Shown here: positions 27,735 through 35,605 of the stretch, piece after piece
How positions within the stretch are numbered: position 1 is the first letter of the stretch
Layout of the letters: each line of letters opens with the position of its first letter
NCBI RefSeq assembly: GCF_001468395.1
Contig: NZ_LNSG01000001.1
Span: 62,001-126,000 of the forward strand
Origin: Sphingopyxis sp. H073
Lineage (GTDB): Bacteria; Pseudomonadota; Alphaproteobacteria; Sphingomonadales; Sphingomonadaceae
Direction of reading: 5' to 3'
Length of the DNA stretch: 64,000 nucleotides
Notes under the pieces: generated by a model
Told to the model about the DNA's origin: nothing
The model's database searches: none
Seen by the model: only the letters and a program-made list of their open reading frames with translations
Translations under genes and position numbers: made by a program

Positions 27735-28538
27735 TTGGCCCTGAGCCCGACGAACAATAATGCGGCGCTGCTGCAGGAAGTCGATGAGGCGGTTCGCAAG
27801 GATCGGCTCGACACGATCATGCAGCGCTTCGGCCGCTGGATCGTCGCGGGCGTGATCGCGGCGCTGCTCGCTTTCGGCGGTTACCTCTACTGGGGCCACC
27901 GACAGGAAGTCGCGCGCGGCGAAAAGGCCGAAGAACTGCTCGCGGCGTTCGACAAGGTGGCGAGCGGCCAGCCGTCGGCGGCAGCTGCGGCGCTGAAGAC
28001 GCTCGAGGGCGAGGGCGATCCCGCGTACCGCGCTGCTGCGCTGCTCGAACAGTCGAACCTGAAGGCGCAGTCGGGCGACATCAAGGGCGCCGCCGCGCTC
28101 GTCGCGAAGGTAGCTGCGGACACCAAGCTCGACCAGTCGCTGCGCGATATGGCGCTGATCCGGCAGACCGCGCTCGAATTCGACACGTTGAAGCCCGAAG
28201 CGGTCATTGCGCGGCTGAAGCCGATCGTCGATGCGAAGGATCCGGCGTCGAGCTGGTTCCCAAGCGCCGCCGAACTCAGCGCCGCGGCCTATTACCAGCA
28301 GGGCAAGTTCGACGAGGCCGGCAAGCTGTACGGCCGGATCGCCAAGACGCCGCAAATTTCGAAATCGCTGCAGTCGCGCACCGTCCAGATGGCGGGAATG
28401 CTCGGCGTCGATGCGGTCGCCGACCGCGCGGCAGCGAGCATCGCGGCCGATGCGAAGCGGGTGGCCGAGCGCGTCGCCGCGAACCAGAAAGGCACGCCGG
28501 AGGCAGCGGCGGCCGCAACGAGCGAGGAAGCCAAGTAA
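27735..28538 (+). CDS. YfgM-like tetratricopeptide membrane protein
   Basis: 267 residues beginning with TTG, which is set 8 bp behind a strong GGAGG. A cytoplasmic N-terminus is followed by a single membrane helix (about 34-52), then an Ala-rich TPR-like periplasmic domain. This is the YfgM/'ancillary SecYEG translocon subunit' type, linked in E. coli to SecYEG and periplasmic chaperones. The order yfgM-bamB-der is the same as in E. coli, which supports the assignment. It is directly followed by the bamB ATG with no gap. Confidence 0.87.
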   Translation: MALSPTNNNAALLQEVDEAVRKDRLDTIMQRFGRWIVAGVIAALLAFGGYLYWGHRQEVARGEKAEELLAAFDKVASGQPSAAAAALKTLEGEGDPAYRAAALLEQSNLKAQSGDIKGAAALVAKVAADTKLDQSLRDMALIRQTALEFDTLKPEAVIARLKPIVDAKDPASSWFPSAAELSAAAYYQQGKFDEAGKLYGRIAKTPQISKSLQSRTVQMAGMLGVDAVADRAAASIAADAKRVAERVAANQKGTPEAAAAATSEEAK

Positions 28539-29873
28539 ATGCGGAAACTTCAGTATGTGGCGGGCGCGATGCTGATTGCGCTGCCACTGGCCGGCTGCGG
28601 CGCGTTCAAGGGCAATGGCGGTCCCAAGACCCCGACGGTCGGCCAGCGCGTGTCGATCCTGTCGAACGACAACAGCATCAAGGTCGATCCCGCCACAGAG
28701 TCGGTCGCGGTCGTACTGCCCGAGCCCGTCGTCAATCCGAACTGGTCGCAGTCGGGCGGCAACGCTTCCAAATCGATGGGCCATCCGGCGCTCGGCGCGG
28801 CGCGCACCAAGATCTGGGAAGCCAGCATCGCGGGCAGCAACAACAAGCAGCGCCTCGCCGCTTCGCCGGTGATCGCCGACAACCGTCTGTTCGTCGTCGA
28901 TACCGATGCGGTCGTTTCGGCCTTTGCCGCCGATACCGGCACGAAGCTGTGGAGCGTGTCGATCGGCAGCACGGGCAAGGATTTCAAGAATTCGCTGTTC
29001 GGCGGCGGCGCGGCCGTGGACGGCACCACCGTCTATGCCACCAGCGGTTCGGGTGATGTGGCCGCGCTGAATGCCACCGACGGCTCGGTGCTGTGGAAGG
29101 CGAAGCCGGCGGGTCCGCTGCGCGGCGCGCCGACGGTCGCCTTCGGCGGCGTCTATGTAATCAGCCAGGACAACCAGATTTTCGCGCTCAACGCCGCGAA
29201 CGGTGCGGTGCAGTGGCAGGCGACGGCCTCGCTCGAGGCTGGCAGCATCTTCGGCGCGGGGTCGCCGGCGGCGGCGCAAGGCACAATCGTTGCCGGCTAT
29301 TCGTCGGGCGAGGTGCAGGCCTATCGCTACGAGAATGGTCGCGACCTCTGGGAAGACGCTCTTGCGCGCACCTCGATGGCGCTGTCGGTGTCGACGCTGT
29401 CGGATGTCGATGCCGACCCGGTCATCGACCGCGGCCGCGTCTTCGCGCTCGGTCAAGGCGGTCGTATGGCGAGCTACGAGCTTGTGACCGGCCAGCGGAG
29501 CTGGGAAATTTCGATCGCAGGCATCTCGACACCCTATGTGGTCGGCGAGTGGGTTTATGCGATGACCGACGACGGCAAGCTGCTCTGCGTTGCGCGCGGC
29601 AGCGGCAAGGTCCGCTGGCTCCAGCAACTCGCGCGCTTCCGCGTCGAAACCGAGAAGAAGAAGAAGGACCCGATCCGCTGGACTGGCCCGATCCTGGCGG
29701 GCGGCCGACTGATCGCGGTGAACAGCGAGGGGCAGCTCGTCGAATTCTCGCCGACCGACGGATCGACGATCGCGACGACCGAATTCAAGGCGCCGCTGTC
29801 GCAGTCGCCGGTAGTCGCGAACAATATCTTGTATATTTTGGCAGACGACGGGCGCATCACGGCCTGGCGCTGA
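28539..29873 (+). CDS. bamB: Outer membrane protein assembly factor BamB
   Basis: 444-residue lipoprotein of the BAM complex that folds beta-barrel proteins into the outer membrane. The lipobox LPLAGCGAF gives lipidated C20. The rest is a PQQ-type eight-bladed beta-propeller with recurring blade motifs such as VYATSGSGDVAALNATDGSV and IFALNAANGAVQWQ. The length exceeds E. coli BamB (392) by about 50 residues, mostly in the N-terminal linker. It lies between the YfgM-like gene and der. Confidence 0.92.
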   Translation: MRKLQYVAGAMLIALPLAGCGAFKGNGGPKTPTVGQRVSILSNDNSIKVDPATESVAVVLPEPVVNPNWSQSGGNASKSMGHPALGAARTKIWEASIAGSNNKQRLAASPVIADNRLFVVDTDAVVSAFAADTGTKLWSVSIGSTGKDFKNSLFGGGAAVDGTTVYATSGSGDVAALNATDGSVLWKAKPAGPLRGAPTVAFGGVYVISQDNQIFALNAANGAVQWQATASLEAGSIFGAGSPAAAQGTIVAGYSSGEVQAYRYENGRDLWEDALARTSMALSVSTLSDVDADPVIDRGRVFALGQGGRMASYELVTGQRSWEISIAGISTPYVVGEWVYAMTDDGKLLCVARGSGKVRWLQQLARFRVETEKKKKDPIRWTGPILAGGRLIAVNSEGQLVEFSPTDGSTIATTEFKAPLSQSPVVANNILYILADDGRITAWR

Positions 29874-29918
29874 TCGCGTCCGGGCCCGGGGCGGCCCGGA
29901 TTAGATAGGAACCAAGCC

Positions 29919-31295
29919 ATGTCGCGACTTGCGACGATCGCCATTGTCGGCCGGCCCAATGTCGGCAAATCGACGCTGTTCAACCGGCTTGTCGGCAAGC
30001 GCCTCGCGCTCGTCGACGACCAGCCGGGCGTAACGCGCGACCGGCGCGAGGGCGACGGCAAGCTGCTCGGTCTCGAATTCCTGATCGTCGACACCGCGGG
30101 GTTCGAGGATCAGGACGCGGCGACGCTGCCGGGGCGGATGCGCGTCCAGACCGAAAAGGCGGTACGCGAGGCCGACGCCGCGCTGTTTCTGATCGACGCG
30201 CGCGCCGGCGTGATGCCGCTCGACGAGGAAATCGCGCGCTGGCTGCGCAGCGAGGACACCCCGATCATCCTCTGCGCGAACAAGGCCGAGGGCAAGCAGG
30301 GCGAGACGGGGCTGATGGAGGCTTACAGCCTCGGCTTCGACAATGTTCTCGCGCTCAGTGCCGAACATGGCGAGGGGCTGGTCGACCTGTTCGACGCGCT
30401 GCGCCCGATCGTCGAACCCTTTATGGATGCCGATGAGGGACAGGCGGTCGATGGCGATGACGAGGACGCGCCGCTCGGCCCGCTCAAGCTCGCGATCGTC
30501 GGGCGCCCGAACGCGGGCAAGTCGACCTTGATCAACCGCATGATCGGCGAGGACCGCCTGATCACCGGGCCCGAAGCCGGGATCACGCGCGATTCGATCC
30601 GGGTCGACTGGCAGTGGGAAAAGGACGGCGAGGTCCATCCGATCCAGCTGTTCGACACCGCCGGGATGCGCAAGCGCGCCAAGGTACAGGACAAGCTCGA
30701 GAAACTGTCGGTCGCCGACGCGCTCCACGCGGTCGACTTTGCCGAGGTCGTCGTGCTGCTTCTTGACGCCACAAAGGGGCTCGAGGCGCAGGATCTGCGC
30801 ATTGCCGACCGGGTGATCGAGGAGGGGCGCGGGCTGATCGTGGCGCTCAACAAATGGGACGTCGCTGAAGACCCTTCGTCGCTGTTCAACGGTGTGCGGG
30901 CGGCGCTCGATGACGGGCTGTCGCAGATCAAAGGCGTGCCGCTGCTCAGCATCTCGGGCGCGACGGGGAAGGGGATCGACACGCTGGTGCGCGTCGCCTT
31001 CGAACAGCGCGCGATCTGGACCAGCCGCGTCTCGACCGCGAAGCTCAACCGCTGGTTCGAACGCGCGATCGAGGCGAACCCGCCGCCCGCGCCCGGCGGC
31101 AAGCGGATCAAGCTGCGCTATATGACGCAGGCGCGCACGCGTCCGCCGACGTTCGTCGTCTTCGGCAGCCGCACCGACGCGCTTCCCGCAAGCTACCAGC
31201 GTTACCTGACCAACGGGATGCGTAAGGAACTGGGCTTCCAGGGGGTGCCGATCCGACTCAATTTCCGCAACACGCGCAACCCCTATGACGATTGA
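29919..31295 (+). CDS. der: Ribosome-associated GTPase Der (EngA)
   Basis: Essential GTPase with two tandem G domains, acting in 50S subunit assembly. 458 residues: G domain 1 (GRPNVGKST at about residue 10; DTAGF; NKAEG), an acidic linker (EGQAVDGDDEDA), G domain 2 (GRPNAGKST at about 193; DTAGMRKR; NKWDV), and the C-terminal KH-like domain ending LNFRNTRNPYDD. A GAACC leader precedes the ATG. The TusA-like gene starts inside its last 11 bases. Confidence 0.97.
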   Translation: MSRLATIAIVGRPNVGKSTLFNRLVGKRLALVDDQPGVTRDRREGDGKLLGLEFLIVDTAGFEDQDAATLPGRMRVQTEKAVREADAALFLIDARAGVMPLDEEIARWLRSEDTPIILCANKAEGKQGETGLMEAYSLGFDNVLALSAEHGEGLVDLFDALRPIVEPFMDADEGQAVDGDDEDAPLGPLKLAIVGRPNAGKSTLINRMIGEDRLITGPEAGITRDSIRVDWQWEKDGEVHPIQLFDTAGMRKRAKVQDKLEKLSVADALHAVDFAEVVVLLLDATKGLEAQDLRIADRVIEEGRGLIVALNKWDVAEDPSSLFNGVRAALDDGLSQIKGVPLLSISGATGKGIDTLVRVAFEQRAIWTSRVSTAKLNRWFERAIEANPPPAPGGKRIKLRYMTQARTRPPTFVVFGSRTDALPASYQRYLTNGMRKELGFQGVPIRLNFRNTRNPYDD

Positions 31296-31512
31296 GATGG
31301 CCGCGGACGCGGCGAGCGTCGTCGTCGATGCGCGCGGCATGCGCTGCCCGTGGCCCGCGCTGCGGCTCGCGCGGGCTATGCGCGAGGCGCGCGACGTGCT
31401 GTTGCTCGCCGACGACCCGCAGGCAGGGCGCGAGGCCGCGGCGCTGGCCGCCGAACATGGCTGGACTCTCGAACCCGCAGGGGAAGCCGGCTGGCGCGCG
31501 CGCCGCGACTGA
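31285..31512 (+). CDS. TusA-family sulfurtransferase-like protein
   Basis: 75-residue SirA/TusA-fold protein. The conserved N-terminal Cys-Pro-x-Pro is present as RCPWPAL with C21, the persulfide-carrying residue of the family, followed by LRLARAM and the LLADDPQAGREAAALAAEHG helix. TusA relays sulfur in tRNA 2-thiouridine and related pathways; which pathway applies here is unknown, as no tus or mnmA gene is near. It overlaps the end of der by 11 bp and is probably cotranscribed. Confidence 0.85.
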   Translation: MTIEMAADAASVVVDARGMRCPWPALRLARAMREARDVLLLADDPQAGREAAALAAEHGWTLEPAGEAGWRARRD

Positions 31513-31627
31513 CCCAAAACGGGGCGGCTTTCGTGCGCCGTCCGGAACAGCGTAACCTCTTTTTTACCGACTTTGGTGCATGGTGCGGCCGGGACCAAGA
31601 CCGAGCTGAATACCGAGGGACGCAACG

Positions 31628-32032
31628 TTGGACGAGATGCTGGTCGATTGGAACGAATTCCGCGCGACGCGCACCCAGTTGGGGGCGGCGTTCGTGCGCA
31701 TTCTCGGCTATTTCCGCGAGGATGGCATCAAGTCGGTCGCCGCGATCGAAGAGGCGATGCGCGCCCGCGACGCGCGCGGACTCGTGATGCCCGCGCACAC
31801 GCTGAAGAGCGAGGCGCGCCAGTTCGGCGCCGAACGCCTTGGTGCGCTGTCCGAAGATATCGAGATGTTCGGTCGCCACTGTGTCGAGGCGCAGGTCAGC
31901 CCTGAGGAATATCTGCCGCGGGTCGTCACGCTACGCCCGCTGTTCGAGGAAACGCTGGAAGCGCTGGAACGCGAAGCGAACCCCCTCGTCCAGCGTCGCC
32001 CGTCGACCTTCGGCCGCGCCGCCAGCGCTTAA
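31628..32032 (+). CDS. Stand-alone histidine phosphotransfer (Hpt) domain protein
   Basis: 134 residues comprising one Hpt four-helix domain. The phosphorylatable His is in AHTLKSEARQFGA (H57 counting from the TTG start), with the usual Lys three residues on. The TTG at 31628 has GAGGGA at a good distance; ATG at 31637 is an alternative three codons later. No kinase or receiver gene is adjacent, so its partners lie elsewhere. It shares 4 bp with the convergent DUF418 gene. Confidence 0.85.
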   Translation: MDEMLVDWNEFRATRTQLGAAFVRILGYFREDGIKSVAAIEEAMRARDARGLVMPAHTLKSEARQFGAERLGALSEDIEMFGRHCVEAQVSPEEYLPRVVTLRPLFEETLEALEREANPLVQRRPSTFGRAASA

Positions 32033-33282
32033 GTCCGCGCGGCTTTCCGCATCGGTTGCAACTGTCGCCGCGACAGGCTGCGCCAGATCCATTCGAGCGG
32101 GCCATAGTTGAACCGGTCGAGCCAAGGCTTCGACCACAGCAGCATCGCCGCCCACATGCCGAAGCAGAAGAGATAAAGCGCGGCGCGCCCGACGCCCCCG
32201 TACAGGCCGAAACCATAGCCGTAGAAGATCGTCGTCATCACGATCGAGGTGGTCAGGTAGTTGGTGAAGGCCATCCGCCCCGTCGCTGCCAGGCGCGCGC
32301 GCACCGCGTCGCTAGCGGCGGTCTTGATCAGCTGCATGATCAGCGCTGCCCAGCCGATCGTCATCGCGACGTCGAAGGGCACCGATAACGACAGCGAGGC
32401 GCCGAAGGTCGAGACCGCGCTGAATCCGCTGGCGACCTGATAGCAAGCGAGGGCGATCAGTGGGGGGATGCCGATCAGGAACCCGCGGATCGCCCATTTA
32501 CGGTAACGCGCCGGCTCCCATTCGCCGGTCAGCATCTGCGATTTGAACAGCGCCATGCCGACCAGCATCAGCCCCATCGTCTCCCACAGGAACATGAGTG
32601 CCTGGACGAACGGTTCGGCCGCGTGCTCGCCGAGCTTGGCCGCGACAATGCCGCCATAGCCGCCGAGATGGACGGCAACATCCTTTGCATAGCTCGCCGC
32701 GCCGGGGCCCATGTCGGCGTTCATCTTGGCAAGATCCTCGGCCAGCCCGGAGGCGACGTCGGGCGGCAGATTGCCCGTTTCGGCGAGCAGGAACATCAGC
32801 CAGCCGGAGGCGAGCAGACCGATCCCGACGAGAAAGAAAGCGGCTGCCCAGCGTAGCAGCGCTTTCACCGACAAGTCGCGGAAGGCAAAGAGCAGCAGGC
32901 CGCACACCGCGTAGAGGAACAATATGTCGCCGAACCAGATAAAATAATAATGGATGAGTCCGAAGATCGCCAGCCAGATCATCCGCGCATAATGGGCCTC
33001 GGCCGCGCTGCGGCCGCTCGCCGCGGCGCTCTGGATCACCAGCAGCGTGCTCGCGCCGAACAACATCGAGAACAGCCCGCGCATCTTCGAATCGATGAAA
33101 ACGAAGTTGAAGAACCAGGTCGCGAGATCGAGATTTCCGACCGGGCCACCGGCGACGGGGTTGACGTAAGCCGCAAAGGGAGCGGCGAAGGCGACGATAT
33201 TCATCGCCAAGATCCCCATCACCGCGACGCCGCGAATGGCATCGAGGCTTTCGTAGCGTGTCGGCGTCGCCTGCGTTTCCAT
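32029..33282 (-). CDS. DUF418 domain membrane protein
   Basis: About 417 residues with eight to ten membrane helices. The N-terminus RYESLDAIRGVAVMGILAMN and the C-terminal DUF418 block (RMAFTNYLTTSIVMTTIFYG, WSKPWLDRFNYGPLEWIWRSL) mark the DUF418 family (YeiB-like), related to heparan-alpha-glucosaminide acyltransferases; function unknown. The ATG at 33282 has GAAGGGGA ahead of it. ATG at 33303 would add seven residues. It is divergent from coq4 across 155 bp containing an operator-like palindrome. Confidence 0.9.
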   Translation of the reverse strand: METQATPTRYESLDAIRGVAVMGILAMNIVAFAAPFAAYVNPVAGGPVGNLDLATWFFNFVFIDSKMRGLFSMLFGASTLLVIQSAAASGRSAAEAHYARMIWLAIFGLIHYYFIWFGDILFLYAVCGLLLFAFRDLSVKALLRWAAAFFLVGIGLLASGWLMFLLAETGNLPPDVASGLAEDLAKMNADMGPGAASYAKDVAVHLGGYGGIVAAKLGEHAAEPFVQALMFLWETMGLMLVGMALFKSQMLTGEWEPARYRKWAIRGFLIGIPPLIALACYQVASGFSAVSTFGASLSLSVPFDVAMTIGWAALIMQLIKTAASDAVRARLAATGRMAFTNYLTTSIVMTTIFYGYGFGLYGGVGRAALYLFCFGMWAAMLLWSKPWLDRFNYGPLEWIWRSLSRRQLQPMRKAART

Positions 33283-33362
33283 GCCGTTTTCCCCTTCGCC
33301 CATGATGAGGGGTATCGCGCGGCCGGGGAGGCGTCGAGGGAATTTTCGATCGCGTTGAACGG

Positions 33363-33384
33363 TTATTGACATCTATGTCAGTAA
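33363..33384. promoter_or_regulatory. Operator-like inverted repeat in the DUF418-coq4 divergent region
   Basis: TTATTGACAT-CT-ATGTCAGTAA: two 10-bp half-sites with nine of ten positions paired around a 2-bp centre, typical of TetR-family or other dimeric repressor operators. The left half contains TTGACA, a perfect sigma-70 -35 box at 33366-33371, with TATTCG 16 bp on as a possible -10 for coq4 transcription, so a bound repressor would block it. No regulator gene is adjacent. Confidence 0.6.
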
Positions 33385-33437
33385 TGCTATTCGGACAGCA
33401 TTAGATGATTCGCACGAGTTCGCAAAAGAGAGCCGCC

Positions 33438-34217
33438 ATGATCCCGACCATCTTCTCCCATCCTGATCGTCAGCCTGCGAAGTTCCGGCCGGTCAAGGCG
33501 TTCGGTCACTTCCGCAAGCTGATCAAGGACAAGGAAGACACCGAACAGGTCTTTCACATCTTCGAGAATCTGCCCCGCAAGGGCTTCGTCGACGATGCGC
33601 GCGCGTTCGTGGAGAGCGAGAAGGGCCGGCAGCTGATGGCCAGCGAGCCCTATCTGCCCGACCTGCTCGACGATCATAGCTGGATCGACGCGCTACCCGA
33701 GGGCACGGTAGGTCACGCCTATGTCACCTTCATGCGCCGCGAAGGCCTGTCGGCTGCAGGCCTTGTTGCCGAGGCCGAGAAGATGGGCCGCCCGAAGTTC
33801 GACGACCAGCTCCAGTGGTATGCCAATCGCCTGCGCGACACGCACGACCTGTTTCATATCCTGACCGGCTACGGCCGCGACGCGCTCGGCGAGCAATGCG
33901 TGCTCGGCTTCACCTATGGCCAGACGGGTAACTACGGCAATTTCTTCATCGCCTATGCCGGCGGTTACGAGCTGAAGCGCAGCGTCAAGGGCGACGCGCC
34001 GGTGATGGGCGCGATCCGCCAGGGCCAGCGCCACGGCAGGGCGTCGAAGCCGATTATCGAGCAGGACATTCGCGCCCTGCTCGCCGAACCGCTCGACGCC
34101 GCGCGCGCGCGCCTCGGCATCGGCGAGCCGACGCTCTACAAGGAAGCGCACCGGGCGTACCGCAGCCGCGGCATCGACCCATACAACTTCCTCGCGGCGA
34201 AGGCTGCGATGACCTGA
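33438..34217 (+). CDS. Coq4-family ubiquinone biosynthesis protein
   Basis: 259 residues of the Coq4 family, which supports assembly of the ubiquinone (CoQ) synthesis complex and, in recent eukaryotic work, C1 decarboxylation/hydroxylation of the ring. The zinc-binding signature HDxxHx11E is intact: THDLFHILTGYGRDALGE. Alphaproteobacterial genomes often carry such a gene. The ATG at 33438 follows an AAGAGAG ribosome site; an upstream in-frame start would add 11 residues. The promoter region overlaps the palindrome at 33363-33384. Confidence 0.9.
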   Translation: MIPTIFSHPDRQPAKFRPVKAFGHFRKLIKDKEDTEQVFHIFENLPRKGFVDDARAFVESEKGRQLMASEPYLPDLLDDHSWIDALPEGTVGHAYVTFMRREGLSAAGLVAEAEKMGRPKFDDQLQWYANRLRDTHDLFHILTGYGRDALGEQCVLGFTYGQTGNYGNFFIAYAGGYELKRSVKGDAPVMGAIRQGQRHGRASKPIIEQDIRALLAEPLDAARARLGIGEPTLYKEAHRAYRSRGIDPYNFLAAKAAMT

Positions 34218-34223
34218 CGCTAT

Positions 34224-34350
34224 ATCCTCCCTGTCGCGTCGCGATGGGGAGGGGGACCGCTCGCGAAGCGAGTGGTGGAGGGGCCGCGTAATAGCCCCTC
34301 CGTCAGCGCTTCGCGCTGCCACCTCCCCATCGCTGCGCGACAGGGAGGAT
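34224..34350. repeat. Palindromic intergenic repeat, family A, copy 3 (inverted)
   Basis: 127-bp copy in the opposite orientation to those at 4908-5032 and 16424-16559, filling the space between the convergent coq4 and DUF3052 genes. Outer arms ATCCTCCCTGTCGCG and CGCGACAGGGAGGAT pair perfectly; GGGAGGGGGACCGC and GCCACCTCCCC form the inner arms. It is a likely bidirectional terminator here. Confidence 0.88.
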
Positions 34351-34352
34351 TT

Positions 34353-34754
34353 TTAGCGGAACTCTTTGCGGATCATGAGTTTCAGGCCCGACCAGGTCGC
34401 GTTGACCGCGCAGACCTTCACATCGACCCAACCCATGGGCAGGCAGATGGTGCGGATGACATCCTCGGTGATGTCGGTCGGGACTTTCGAGGCCTTCTTG
34501 GGCCAGCTGATCCAGACAAATCCTGCGGGATCGATCAGCCTGCGAAGGTCGGTCAGCAGCCTTTCGAGTTCGGCGCGTTCGGCCGTGAAGATATGCGCGG
34601 CCTGCAATCCCGCTTCGGGTGCGGCGCGTTCGTCGAGCGCGATGGCGCCGATGTCATCGCGCACGCTGCCCGGCATCGCGTGAAACCAGACTGACAGGCC
34701 GTCCTTCAGCGACAGCTTCTTCGCCAGCGGTGCGCCCGAATAGCCTGCGGTCAT
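34353..34754 (-). CDS. DUF3052 family protein
   Basis: 133-residue protein of the DUF3052 family. It starts MTAGYSGAPLAKKLSLK and contains DPAGFVWISWPKKASKV and a C-terminal WSGLKLMIRK, a pattern seen in small methyltransferase-fold-like proteins of unknown function. The ATG overlaps the stop of the DUF72 gene by 4 bp, so the two are translationally coupled; that is the only hint about role. Confidence 0.82.
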   Translation of the reverse strand: MTAGYSGAPLAKKLSLKDGLSVWFHAMPGSVRDDIGAIALDERAAPEAGLQAAHIFTAERAELERLLTDLRRLIDPAGFVWISWPKKASKVPTDITEDVIRTICLPMGWVDVKVCAVNATWSGLKLMIRKEFR

Positions 34755-35485
34755 AGGCGCGCGATCAGCGCCTGCGCAGCCGCCGGGTTGCGGACCTTGG
34801 CGCCCGCGATGAAGAAGAGGAAGACGTCGCGGCCGCCCTTCGCCCAATCCTTTGCCTGCTTCGCCCAACCATCCAGCGCTGCCTCGGTGTAGCCGGTCTC
34901 GACATCCTCTTGGCTGCGCTGGAGGCGGGCATAGGTGAAGTCGGCGGTCGGTTCTTCGATGCAGGGGAATTCGTCGCTATCGGCATAGACCACCGCCATG
35001 TTGCGCGCGCGCAGCATGTCGATGAAGGCCGGATCGCGAAAGCTTTCGTGCCGCACTTCGATCGCATGGCGCAGCGGCAGGCCGTCCTGACTGTCGGGAA
35101 GCAAGTCGAGGAATCCAGCGAAATCGTCGCGGTCGAACTTCTTGGTTGCCATGAATTGCCAGTGGATCGGTCCGAGCCGGTCGCCGAGGCGGATCAGTCC
35201 TTGGGTCAGGAATTTCTCGATCGAGGCAGCGCCTTCCTTCAGCACCTTGCGGTTGGTGGTGAAGCGTGACGCCTTGACGCTGAATTTGAAGCCGTCGGGG
35301 ACCGATGCGGCCCAGTTGGCGAAACTCTCGGGCTTCTGGCTGCCATAATAGGTGCCGTTGATCTCGATGCCCGTCAGATGCTGCCCGGCATATTCGAGCT
35401 CGCGTTTCTGCGCGAGGCCGGCGGGATAGAAGGGGCCGCGCCACGGCTCGAAGGTCCAGCCGCCGACGCCTACATGGATGCTCAT
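34751..35485 (-). CDS. DUF72 (YecE-like) domain protein
   Basis: 244-residue TIM-barrel protein of the DUF72/YecE family. Hallmarks are VGVGGWTFEPWRGPFYP at the N-terminus, EINGTYYGSQKPESFANWA, FKFSVKASRF, and HAIEVRHESF. The biochemical function of the family is unsettled. The ATG at 35485 has GGAGG about 9 nt upstream. It forms a two-gene unit with DUF3052. Confidence 0.88.
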   Translation of the reverse strand: MSIHVGVGGWTFEPWRGPFYPAGLAQKRELEYAGQHLTGIEINGTYYGSQKPESFANWAASVPDGFKFSVKASRFTTNRKVLKEGAASIEKFLTQGLIRLGDRLGPIHWQFMATKKFDRDDFAGFLDLLPDSQDGLPLRHAIEVRHESFRDPAFIDMLRARNMAVVYADSDEFPCIEEPTADFTYARLQRSQEDVETGYTEAALDGWAKQAKDWAKGGRDVFLFFIAGAKVRNPAAAQALIARL

Positions 35486-35516
35486 GCGTCCGTCACCTCC
35501 GCGCAAAATGGAGCGT

Positions 35517-35598
35517 CGTCATTGCGAGGAGCGAAGCGACGCGGCAATCCAGTGTAGCGTAAACCGCTCTGGATTGCTTCGCTTCGCTCGCAATGACG
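35517..35598. repeat. Palindromic intergenic repeat, family D, copy 2
   Basis: Copy of the CGTCATTGCGAG palindrome between the DUF72 gene and purL, both on the minus strand. The left arm (35517-35552) carries GGAGCGAAGCGACGCGG and the right arm (35567-35598) a slightly different inner sequence, so pairing is good only at the ends and in ATCCAG/CTGGAT. It is likely a mosaic of two dispersed half-elements. Confidence 0.85.
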
Positions 35599-35605
35599 AT
35601 TTCTG

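Noticed and set aside
34224-34322. Protein-like frames through the palindromic repeats, some predicted as N-terminal extensions.
   Set aside because: The same peptide strings recur at the other repeat copies because the DNA is repeated; they are not conserved proteins.
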